Counted from the stretch's first letter, positions 1 to 5,319 are shown. The stretch: 5,319 bases of DNA from Pseudomonadota bacterium (GCA_021841985.1 JAKCCP010000311.1:1-5319); one strand, 5' to 3'. Numbers and translations: made by a program. Notes: generated from the sequence alone by a model not told the origin.

Positions 1-27
1 GGGAAAAAGAGGCGTGGGAAAAAGAGG
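1..27. repeat. Short purine-rich direct repeat, two copies
   Basis: The 12-mer GGGAAAAAGAGG occurs at 1-12 and again at 16-27, a period of 15 bases with CGT between the copies. It begins at the very edge of the window, so further copies may lie to the left. No function can be assigned from the sequence. Confidence 0.7.
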
Positions 28-120
28 GGTGGGCGCGGCCATGGCGCCATCGGGCCAGAGCCGCCGAGCGCCGTCAAGGGGAGCGGCCAGCGGAAGGGAG
101 TAGGAAGAATTTGGGAAGAG

Positions 121-161
121 CCAGGGCGCCGCCCTGGACCCGCTGGGGCCAGCGGCCCCAG
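121..161. repeat. Twin perfect hairpins, probable dispersed intergenic element
   Basis: Two perfect inverted repeats sit 5 bases apart. The first is CCAGGGC (121-127), loop GCC, GCCCTGG (131-137). The second is CTGGGGCC (143-150), loop AGC, GGCCCCAG (154-161). Stems are 7 and 8 bp with 3-base loops, all GC-rich. The surrounding purine-rich text (about 95-180) appears to belong to the same unit. I infer a REP-like dispersed element typical of Acetobacteraceae-type genomes. Neither hairpin is followed by a run of T, so a classical intrinsic terminator is unlikely, although such strong stems could still end or stabilise a transcript entering from the left. Confidence 0.7.
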
Positions 162-252
162 ACCCGCATCCTGGAAAAGGAGGCGGTCAGCGCGTGACGC
201 TGCGGCCGGGCTCTGCTAGAGCGCGGCGAGAGGGTCATGGGGTCGCGAGCGC

Positions 253-1140
253 ATGGGGCGATATAAGGGCGTTGCGCTCGGCAGCATCGCCGTCAGTGTT
301 CCGGTGATCGCCATCAAGGGGCTCGCCTGGTGGCATACCGGCGGGGCGGCGCTGTTTTCGGACGCGCTGGAGAGCCTGATCCACCCGGCCACCGCATTGC
401 TGACCTTCGGCGCGCTCTGGATCGCCTCGCGCCCGGCCGACAGCAATCACCCGTTCGGCCACGGCAAGGCGGAATTCTTCGCCGCCGTCATCGAGGGCGG
501 GCTGATCGTCGCCGCTGCCGGGACGATTTTGCAGCACGCCTGGCTGGTCTGGCGCGGCGGGCCGGTATTGCTCGACCCGATCCTCGGCCTCGCCCTCAAT
601 GGCGGCGCGACGCTGCTCAACGGCGCCTGGGGCCTGGTTCTGGTCCGCGCCGGGCGGCGGCTGCGCTCGCCGGCGTTCAGGGCGGACGGGCTGCATCTCC
701 TCACCGATGTCGCGACCTCGGCCGGCCTTCTCCTCGGCCTCGTGCTCGCCCTCGTCACCGGCGCCCTCTGGCTCGACCCGCTGCTCGCCGCCGCCACCGC
801 GGTCTATGTCCTGGTCACCGGGTTTTTCCTGATCCGCGCCTCGGTGGACGGGCTGATGGACGCGGCGCCGAGCCCGGCGGTGGTGGCACGGATCAAGACG
901 CTGGTCGCCGAGCACGCGGCGGGCGCGCTCGAGGTGCATGATCTCCGCACCCGGAACGCCGGGCAGACGACGTTTTTGCAATTCCATCTCGTTGTGCCCG
1001 GCGGGATGACGGTTGACGAGGCGCATGCCATCTGCGATCGGATCGAAGCGGCGCTGCGCAACGAAATGGCCGGGCTGGTCGCCACCATTCATGTCGAACC
1101 CGAGAGCAAGGCAAAGCATCACGGCGTGGTCGTGGTCTGA
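253..1140 (+). CDS. Cation diffusion facilitator (CDF) metal efflux protein, FieF/YiiP-like
   Basis: A 295-residue inner-membrane exporter that probably moves divalent metal (Zn, Fe, Mn or similar) out of the cytoplasm in exchange for protons. Six hydrophobic segments are visible at about residues 7-27, 31-57, 76-100, 109-132, 147-172 and 174-196, followed by a soluble C-terminal domain (about 205-285). Alignment by eye to E. coli YiiP is clear. The interdomain site is kept in PADSNHPFGHGKAE (D63, H66, H70). The cytoplasmic-domain metal ligands correspond to H229, H245, H258 and H280, with E282 in place of Asp. In the membrane site the TM5 ligands H148 and D152 are kept, but the TM2 pair Asp45/Asp49 of YiiP is E40/H44 here. 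Length is normal for the family. ATG 253 is the first start after the in-frame stop at 217-219; its ribosome-binding site is weak. The tonB gene follows 7 bases after the stop. The metal cannot be named from sequence. Confidence 0.95.
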   Translation: MGRYKGVALGSIAVSVPVIAIKGLAWWHTGGAALFSDALESLIHPATALLTFGALWIASRPADSNHPFGHGKAEFFAAVIEGGLIVAAAGTILQHAWLVWRGGPVLLDPILGLALNGGATLLNGAWGLVLVRAGRRLRSPAFRADGLHLLTDVATSAGLLLGLVLALVTGALWLDPLLAAATAVYVLVTGFFLIRASVDGLMDAAPSPAVVARIKTLVAEHAAGALEVHDLRTRNAGQTTFLQFHLVVPGGMTVDEAHAICDRIEAALRNEMAGLVATIHVEPESKAKHHGVVVV

Positions 1141-1147
1141 TCCCGCC

Positions 1148-1927
1148 ATGCGCGCCGCCTTGCCGATCTCACGCCCGGCGGGCGGCGGCGTGAGGCGCGC
1201 CTTCGCGGTCTCCGCCGGGGCGCATCTCTTCGTCCTGGCGCTGCTGCTGCTCCGCATCGTGCCTTTCGGCACGCCGGTCAAGGAGGCGGAACCACCGCTC
1301 GCCAAGGTCGAGCTGGTCGTCCAGGACACGCCGACGGTCGGCGACGGTCCGCGCGAGAAGCCGCAAAAACCGGCGCCAACCCCCGCCGCGCCGATGGCCG
1401 AGGCGACGCCGGACGCCAAGGCCGCGGCCCAGCCGACGCCGCCGCTCCCCCCCCTCCCGGAGGCGGACAAGCCCGATCAGGTGACGCTCCCGAAGACCGA
1501 GAAAACCGCCGCCGCCGCCGCCCAAGCCCGCCCGGCGCCGCCGACCCCGCCGGCCCGCCCGAGCCACGCCGCCCCGGCGGTCAGGCTCGGCCTCGGCGGC
1601 GACCCTGGCACCGGCCTCGTCACCGGCCCCAACGTCATCCCCGCCGGGCCCGATTCGACCGTCCATAACATCCCCCCCGCCTATCCGGAGGCGGCGGCGA
1701 TGCTGCATGAGCAGGGGCGGGTCATGCTCCTCGTGCATGTCGCTCCCGACGGCAGCACGGCGGCGGTGGACGTGGTCGAGAGTTCCGGCTACCTGCTGCT
1801 CGATCGCGCAGCACACGACGCGGTGGCGAAATGGCGCTTTCGCCCCGCCACGTCCAACGGCGCGCCGGTGGCCTCGGAGATGCCGATCGAGATCAATTTC
1901 GATCTCGAGAGCAAGCGGGCACGCTAG
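1148..1927 (+). CDS. tonB: TonB-family energy transducer
   Basis: A 259-residue periplasm-spanning protein that passes proton-motive energy from an ExbB/ExbD motor to outer-membrane TonB-dependent receptors. The order of parts is typical: a short basic cytoplasmic tail, one membrane anchor at about 18-37, a long Pro/Ala/Lys-rich spacer (about 46-145), and a C-terminal TonB domain (about 170-253) with the IPPAYPEAA entry motif, a GRVMLLVHVAPDG strand-turn and AVAKWRFRPA. In the anchor, S22 and H26 reproduce the SxxxH spacing of Ser16/His20 in E. coli TonB, which contacts the motor, so it should be functional. ATG 1148 is chosen because it puts 17 residues before the anchor; the frame stays open further left, but only inside the CDF gene. 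No strong Shine-Dalgarno is visible, so translation may depend on the CDF gene 7 bases upstream. exbB, exbD and a receptor gene are not in the window, so which TonB system this serves is unknown. Confidence 0.93.
   Translation: MRAALPISRPAGGGVRRAFAVSAGAHLFVLALLLLRIVPFGTPVKEAEPPLAKVELVVQDTPTVGDGPREKPQKPAPTPAAPMAEATPDAKAAAQPTPPLPPLPEADKPDQVTLPKTEKTAAAAAQARPAPPTPPARPSHAAPAVRLGLGGDPGTGLVTGPNVIPAGPDSTVHNIPPAYPEAAAMLHEQGRVMLLVHVAPDGSTAAVDVVESSGYLLLDRAAHDAVAKWRFRPATSNGAPVASEMPIEINFDLESKRAR
1506..1522 (+). repeat. CCG trinucleotide microsatellite inside tonB
   Basis: Five CCG units plus CC run without interruption and encode the AAAAA stretch (residues 121-125) in the flexible TonB spacer. Unit changes would stay in frame and only alter spacer length. 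A separate run of eight C at 1447-1454 also lies in this spacer, but a slip there would shift the frame. Confidence 0.6.
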
Positions 1928-2030
1928 AGTGGGATGACATCGCCTTCGCTCAGCCATCCCCCTCCAAATCTTTGTTTGATCGCGTGATTCAGACCTAAGG
2001 CCGATTCCGCCTCCGGTCATCCCGCTCCAG
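1924..2030. repeat. Imperfect palindromic element between the convergent operons
   Basis: The left arm 1924-1937 (CTAGAGTGGGATGA) pairs with the right arm 2017-2030 (TCATCCCGCTCCAG) over 14 positions, with one mismatch and one G-T pair. About 79 bases separate the arms. Inside, 1992-2001 (GACCTAAGGC) pairs with 2009-2018 (GCCTCCGGTC) except for two central bases, leaving a 7-base loop, so the right arm can join either a long or a local stem. The tonB stop TAG (1925-1927) is part of the left arm. I infer a decayed dispersed element of the kind with arms close to GAGCGGGATGA seen in alphaproteobacteria; that link is from memory and unverified. It could also serve as a two-way transcription end for tonB and the GNAT gene, though there is no T-run. 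Nothing else is seen in the gap up to 2075. Confidence 0.6.
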
Positions 2031-2075
2031 GTGATCGCCCCGCCATCAAATCCAGCCTCCCGGAAGCCGCCGGGG

Positions 2076-2630
2076 TCAGGTCGCGCGCGAGGCGGATTCG
2101 ACCAGGCGCTTGATCGGATCCCAGGCGAAAGCGATCTGCGCCAGCTTCTGGCCGGCGACGCGGGTGTGGCTTTCGGCGACCGCGCGGCCGCCGAGATGCT
2201 GGTAGAAAAACCGGCTCGGATTGTCGCGCAGCACCCAGAGGAAGACCGAGCGGCAGCCGATCCCCGCGAGATGCGCCGCGGTGGTCGCGAGCAAGAGCCG
2301 GCCGAGCCCGCGCTCGCGCCAGTCATCGAGGATATAGAGAGTTTCAATCTCGCCATCGGCGAGGCCGCTGCCGCGGGTCGCGGTGACGAAGCCGATGACG
2401 CGCCCGCCGGGCGCCAGGCTGCTGGGCAGGTCGCGGCCCGACGCGGTCAAGACATGGACACTGGCGCCGCCGCGAATGGTGCTGTCGTAATAGGCGGCCT
2501 GACGTGGCACCGAGAGCCGGGCGAGATAGTCATCGGGCAGGATCCCGGGATAGGCGCTGCGCCAGGCGGCGACATGCACCGCGCCGATCGCCGCCGCATC
2601 GGCCGGGCGGGCGCGGCGGATGGTGATCAC
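2076..2630 (-). CDS. GNAT-family N-acetyltransferase
   Basis: A 184-residue single-domain protein expected to transfer an acetyl group from acetyl-CoA to an amine; the acceptor (small molecule, peptide or protein N-terminus) cannot be told. It opens with the usual beta strand and helix (ITIRRARPADAAAIGAVHVAAW, residues 2-23). The acetyl-CoA loop is clear at residues 99-111, YILDDWRERGLGR, with R105, G108 and G110 forming the R-x-x-G-x-G signature. Strand and helix of the second half follow in RSVFLWVLRDNPSRFFYQHLG (127-147), where N137 and the aromatic F141/F142/Y143 sit at the usual places. The start is GTG at 2628-2630, and it overlaps the RsmB/NOP stop as GTGA. A GGAG lies 8 bases upstream. 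It is therefore the last gene of the three-gene - strand unit and is probably translated by coupling. Modification of a ribosomal target, in line with its neighbour, is possible but only guilt by association. Confidence 0.92.
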   Translation of the reverse strand: MITIRRARPADAAAIGAVHVAAWRSAYPGILPDDYLARLSVPRQAAYYDSTIRGGASVHVLTASGRDLPSSLAPGGRVIGFVTATRGSGLADGEIETLYILDDWRERGLGRLLLATTAAHLAGIGCRSVFLWVLRDNPSRFFYQHLGGRAVAESHTRVAGQKLAQIAFAWDPIKRLVESASRAT

Positions 2631-3931
2631 GGAGCGCGCTCCAGCACGGCGGCGAAGAACCCGTCCGTGCCATGGCGGTGCGGGGTCAGGCTGAGATAGG
2701 GGCCGGTCCCGAGCGGTAACGCCGCCGCTGCCCCGAAAGGCCAGATATCGGCGAGCCTGCGGGCGGCGAATTCCCCGTGATGGGTGAGAAATGTAGACAC
2801 CTGCGCCTCGTTCTCCTCGGCCAGCAGCGAGCAGGTAGCGTAGACGAGACGCCCCCCCTTGCGCACCAATTTTGCGGCCTGGGTGAGAATTTCCTGCTGG
2901 CGTTGGATCAGTTCCTGGAGATCCTCGGGCCTGAGGGTGCGGCGCGCGTCAGGGTTGCGCCGCCAGGTGCCGGTGCCGGTGCAGGGCGCATCGACGAAAA
3001 CCCGGTCGAACCCGCCGAGATGGCGTTTGACCCATTTATCGCCGGGGACCAGCAGATGGCGCTCGACATTATGAACCCCGGCGCGCCGCAGCCGCTTGAG
3101 CGCGCCTTCCAGGCGTGGCGCCGAGACGTCACAGGCGACGAGATGGCCGCGATTGTCCATCATCATCGCCATCGCGAGCGTCTTGCCGCCGGCGCCGGCG
3201 CAGAAATCGACCACCCGCATCCCCGGACGGGCATCGGCCAGCGCCGCGGCGAGCTGGCTGCCCTCGTCCTGGATTTCCACCCAACCGTCACGAAACGGCG
3301 CCGCCGCGGTGATCGGCGGCCGGCCGGCAACCCGCAGCCCCCAGGGGGAGAGGGGTGTCGGTTCGGCGATGATCCCGGCGGCCGCGAGCGCGGCCTTGGC
3401 GGTCTCTCGCGTCGTCTTGAGCAGATTGACGCGAAGATCGAGGGCGGCGGGGCGGGCGAGGGCGGCCAACTCATCGGCGAGATCGGCGCCGAAGCGCGTG
3501 GCGAGGAGGGGGGAAAGGAAATCCGGCACCTCGTTATGCACCGCATCGGGCATGCGCGGATGCGCGAGCGTGTGGCCGGAAAGCCGCGTCAAAATCGCCC
3601 GCTCGCCCTCGTCGAGCGCCATCGGCGCATAGCGGCCGCCGGAAAACAGCGCTTCCACCGCGGCCAGCGAGGTGCCGGTGAGCAGCATCAGCGCGCCGAG
3701 ACGGAGCCGCGGACTCGCGGCGCCGCGGTCGCCGCCGAGCCACCAATCGAGCCGGCGCCAGGCGCGGAGCACTGCCCAGACGTGTTCGGAGACCGCGCGC
3801 CGGTCGCTCGCGCCGATGAAGCGGCGGGCGCGGAAGAAATCGCTCGCGACGGCATCGGCGGGCTTCCTTGGCGTCTCCGCGATGTCGGTGAGCAGTTCGA
3901 TCGCGCTTGCCAGACGGGCGGCGGGGGTCAC
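2627..3931 (-). CDS. RsmB/NOP-family SAM-dependent RNA cytosine-5 methyltransferase
   Basis: A 434-residue enzyme that methylates carbon 5 of a cytosine in RNA, most likely 16S rRNA, in the cytoplasm. The N-terminal part (about 1-155, helical, NusB-like position) precedes the linker motif DLRVNLLKTTR (165-175) and the methyltransferase fold. The SAM loop is VVDFCAGAGGKT (240-251), and D268 in ACDVS is the likely ribose ligand. Both cysteines of the family mechanism are present: C317 in DAPCTGTGTWRRNPD (the release cysteine) and C367 in YATCSLLAEENE (the nucleophile). Length matches E. coli RsmB (429). I start it at GTG 3931 (MTPAARLASAIELL), which gives a normal N-terminus. The frame stays open to ATG 4012, but that start lies inside the GGT-like gene and adds an unusually Arg-rich 27 residues. 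No Shine-Dalgarno precedes GTG 3931; see the mini-ORF. Many alphaproteobacteria have more than one RsmB-like gene, so the exact target and the name rsmB are not certain. Confidence 0.93.
   Translation of the reverse strand: MTPAARLASAIELLTDIAETPRKPADAVASDFFRARRFIGASDRRAVSEHVWAVLRAWRRLDWWLGGDRGAASPRLRLGALMLLTGTSLAAVEALFSGGRYAPMALDEGERAILTRLSGHTLAHPRMPDAVHNEVPDFLSPLLATRFGADLADELAALARPAALDLRVNLLKTTRETAKAALAAAGIIAEPTPLSPWGLRVAGRPPITAAAPFRDGWVEIQDEGSQLAAALADARPGMRVVDFCAGAGGKTLAMAMMMDNRGHLVACDVSAPRLEGALKRLRRAGVHNVERHLLVPGDKWVKRHLGGFDRVFVDAPCTGTGTWRRNPDARRTLRPEDLQELIQRQQEILTQAAKLVRKGGRLVYATCSLLAEENEAQVSTFLTHHGEFAARRLADIWPFGAAAALPLGTGPYLSLTPHRHGTDGFFAAVLERAP
2631..2642 (-). promoter_or_regulatory. 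Ribosome-binding site of the GNAT gene inside a perfect palindrome
   Basis: GGAGCGCGCTCC is its own reverse complement and lies directly before the GTG start (2628-2630). On the - strand the GGAG at 2639-2642 is a good Shine-Dalgarno 8 bases from the start, while the CTCC half can fold back on it across a CGCG loop. The same bases encode the last residues of RsmB/NOP. A ribosome finishing that gene would open the fold, which fits coupled translation. The 4-bp stem is short, so the regulatory effect is inference. Confidence 0.5.
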
Positions 3932-3963
3932 GCGAGGGCGTCGCGGGCGGCGTCGGTCATCAT
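3928..3963 (-). other. 11-codon mini-ORF bridging GGT-like and RsmB/NOP genes
   Basis: On the - strand, ATG at 3961-3963 (with a second in-frame ATG at 3958-3960) opens an 11-residue frame, MMTDAARDALA, that ends with TGA at 3928-3930. Its start overlaps the GGT-like stop (ATGATGA, stop at 3960-3962), and its stop overlaps the RsmB/NOP GTG start (GTGA, start at 3929-3931). A purine-rich GGAAAGAGAG lies just before the ATG and is a fair ribosome-binding site, whereas the GTG itself has none. The simplest reading is a relay that carries ribosomes from one gene to the next. Alternatives are the remnant of an RsmB N-terminus now out of frame by one base, or chance. Confidence 0.4.
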
Positions 3964-5319
3964 TTCTCTCTTTCCATCTCGACTTTTTCCTGGTCGTCAC
4001 CGCCGGTGGCAAGGCCGTTGAGGCGCGGATCGGCTTGCCAGGCGCAGAATTTCTCCGCCCCCGGCAGGCCCGCCGAGCAGGCGGCGATATTGGCGCGGCC
4101 GGGCTCGGGGACCGGGGCGGGCAGGAATCGCGGCGTCTCGCCTTTTTTCAATTTCGGCTTTGCCGGCATGCTCAGCGCCTCGGCAAGGGCGGCGGCGGTG
4201 GCCAGCGGGGCACCTTCCTGCCCCGACGCCGCGACCGCGGCACGAAAGCCGAAGCGCGCCGGGGTGAAGGCGATCGCGGCGGAGAGCAGCGGCGGCGGCC
4301 ACGCCTTGGGCGAGGCGGCGAGCACGAGCCCGGTGCCGCGCGCGATCCGCCCGATGCCGAACAGATTGCCCATGGTGACATCGCAGGCGACCGCGCCCCC
4401 CTTGCGGTCGAGGGCGACGAAACCGGTCGAGGCCGGGAGCGGCGGCAGGCTCGCGGTGCTGCCGGGGGGGGTCGAAAGCAGGGTTTTCGCGTCGCCGCCC
4501 GCGTGCCGGTAGCGCGCCGCGACGGCGAGGGCGATGGCCTTGGCGCCGCTCACGTCCTGCGCATTATGCACGAACGCCTGGAACGCGGCGGCGGCGGCGA
4601 GCCCGCCATCGGCCGGCAGCGGCAGGAAGGCGATCTCCTCATCGCCGCCGTCATGATCTCTGGGCCAGCCCGGGATGATGATCGGCGTGGCGACGCCGGC
4701 CCGCGCTTTGGCGAGATCGGCGGCGGTGATCGGGCTGCCGGCGTTGGCGGAGGCGCGCTCCAGGCGTTCGGCCAAGGCGCCGCCATAGAGGTCGTTGACG
4801 CCATTGATGCGGATTTCGGCGAAGGTGGTGCCGAGATCGGGCTGCATCAGCGTCGTCCCCTCGGTGAGCGGGCCGCCGGTGATCGAGGCGAAGGCGCGGG
4901 CGGCGCCGGGATCGAGGGTCAGCGCCTGACCGACGACCTTGAGATCGCGCGCGAGCGCGGTCGAGACCGGGACGCCAAACCGCGCCAGCCCTTCCGCCGG
5001 CTGGATCAGATTGGCGATGGTGCGGGTGCCGTGGCGGGCTTGCAGCGTGAGCAGGCCGCGCAGCAGCATCGGCACCGCCGCCGGGCGATCGGTTCCCGCG
5101 CTCTCCGCCGGCTGGGGGAGGAACATGATCGCCTCGGGCGTCTTGGCCGGCGGGAAATAGGCGAGACAGGCGCCGCCGCCGCCGAGCCCGGCACGCGACG
5201 GCAGCGTGACGGCCAGCGTCAGCGCCATCGTGGTCGCGGCATCGGCGGCATTGCCGCCTTCCGAGAGCACCTCCCGCGCTTCCAGGGCGGCGCGCGGCTC
5301 ATCGGCGATCACCGCGCCG
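3960..5319 (-). CDS. Gamma-glutamyltransferase-like Ntn-hydrolase family protein, 5' end cut off by the window
   Basis: The frame is open to the right edge, so the true start and any signal peptide are outside; about 452 residues are visible. Numbering here runs from the Val codon at 5310-5312, which is a GTG inside the family motif GAVIADEP and not a credible start. Family features in order are GGNAADAA (19-26), GLGGGGACLAYF (42-53), ADGG (235-238), and the segment STGFVALDRKG (295-305) where the precursor should cleave itself to free the nucleophile. The match to E. coli GGT holds by eye, but S295 replaces catalytic Thr391 (T296 is next), and Arg114, Asp433, Ser462 and Ser463 align with L65, K336 and two Leu (342-343). 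The stretch before the cleavage site is about 50 residues shorter than in E. coli. C412 and C423 near the C-terminus could form a disulfide, which would suit a periplasmic protein. The substrate is therefore doubtful. It heads the - strand gene set, and its last bases serve as leader for the next frame. Confidence 0.85.
   Translation of the reverse strand, partial: GAVIADEPRAALEAREVLSEGGNAADAATTMALTLAVTLPSRAGLGGGGACLAYFPPAKTPEAIMFLPQPAESAGTDRPAAVPMLLRGLLTLQARHGTRTIANLIQPAEGLARFGVPVSTALARDLKVVGQALTLDPGAARAFASITGGPLTEGTTLMQPDLGTTFAEIRINGVNDLYGGALAERLERASANAGSPITAADLAKARAGVATPIIIPGWPRDHDGGDEEIAFLPLPADGGLAAAAAFQAFVHNAQDVSGAKAIALAVAARYRHAGGDAKTLLSTPPGSTASLPPLPASTGFVALDRKGGAVACDVTMGNLFGIGRIARGTGLVLAASPKAWPPPLLSAAIAFTPARFGFRAAVAASGQEGAPLATAAALAEALSMPAKPKLKKGETPRFLPAPVPEPGRANIAACSAGLPGAEKFCAWQADPRLNGLATGGDDQEKVEMEREK

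Larger units (their letters stand above)
1..252. other. Gene-free leader before the CDF gene
   Basis: No convincing gene is visible on either strand here. The stretch is purine-rich on the + strand and contains a short tandem repeat (1-27), a perfect 10-base palindrome ATGGCGCCAT at 41-50, and two adjacent hairpins (121-161). I could not pick out a sigma70-type promoter with both boxes. If the CDF-tonB pair has its own promoter it should lie here, probably between the hairpins and 252. Confidence 0.6.

Noticed and set aside
41..50. Perfect 10-base palindrome ATGGCGCCAT as an operator
   Set aside because: It is a single short copy far from any start, and of a kind common in GC-rich DNA.
237..266. 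Nine-codon frame with a GAGAGGG just upstream, overlapping the CDF start
   Set aside because: It has the look of a leader ORF, but the spacing between GAGAGGG and ATG 237 is only 2 bases and there is no other support; chance is likely.
235..1470. Long open frame on the - strand opposite the CDF and tonB genes
   Set aside because: It is antisense to two well-recognised proteins, is rich in Arg/Gly/Ala/Pro without any family motif, and is what GC-rich third positions produce by chance.
2059..2074. Small inverted repeat CCCGG/CCGGG just after the GNAT stop, as a terminator
   Set aside because: The stem is only 5 bp and no T-run follows on the - strand.
1169..2356. Long - strand open frame across tonB, the gap and the GNAT gene
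   Set aside because: It overlaps both convergent genes, is dominated by Arg runs, and shows no recognisable domain.
2031..2699. + strand open frame opposite the GNAT gene
   Set aside because: It is a mirror of a clear GNAT protein and begins inside the intergenic element.
3932..4012. Longer RsmB/NOP start at ATG 4012
   Set aside because: It would add 27 residues with a run of Arg/Pro and overlap the GGT-like gene by about 50 bases; GTG 3931 gives the N-terminus expected for the family.
2777..4021. 414-codon + strand open frame opposite RsmB/NOP
   Set aside because: The - strand frame carries a complete methyltransferase with both catalytic cysteines; the + strand frame is its mirror and has no motif.
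5310..5312. GTG as the true start of the GGT-like gene
   Set aside because: The frame continues to the window edge as G-A-V-I-A-D, a conserved internal family motif, so the gene is partial.

Overview
This is a GC-rich window (visibly around 70% G+C, not counted) with five protein genes in two convergent groups. It looks chromosomal and alphaproteobacterial, most likely Acetobacteraceae or a relative. The reasons are the very GC-rich third codon positions, the protein styles, and the 121-161 double hairpin, which resembles intergenic palindromes I associate with that family. The taxonomic call is inference, not shown by the sequence. I saw no rRNA or tRNA gene, CRISPR array, transposase or phage gene.

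Layout. Bases 1-252 hold no gene, only a short purine-rich tandem repeat and two adjacent perfect hairpins. On the + strand, a cation diffusion facilitator (CDF) metal exporter (253-1140) is followed after 7 bases by a TonB energy transducer (1148-1927). The pair is probably one transcript that combines metal export across the inner membrane with the energy coupler for outer-membrane uptake. The gap 1928-2075 carries an imperfect palindromic element (1924-2030) whose left arm includes the tonB stop codon.

On the - strand three genes are packed head to tail and read from right to left. The first is a gamma-glutamyltransferase-like Ntn hydrolase, cut by the right edge (3960-5319). The second is an RsmB/NOP-family RNA cytosine-5 methyltransferase (2627-3931). 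The third is a GNAT acetyltransferase (2076-2630). The junctions suggest translational coupling. RsmB/NOP and GNAT overlap as GTGA. Between the GGT-like gene and RsmB/NOP lies an 11-codon ORF whose start overlaps the upstream stop and whose stop overlaps the downstream GTG start.

The genes are mostly household and accessory enzymes, and I see no clear new multi-gene system. The points most worth a second look are: (i) the GGT-like protein keeps the family's glycine-rich core but has lost most residues that hold the gamma-glutamyl group in the E. coli enzyme, and has Ser where the nucleophilic Thr is expected; (ii) the CDF exporter has an altered transport site (Glu/His instead of Asp/Asp in TM2); (iii) the relay mini-ORF at the GGT-RsmB junction; (iv) the two intergenic palindromic elements.
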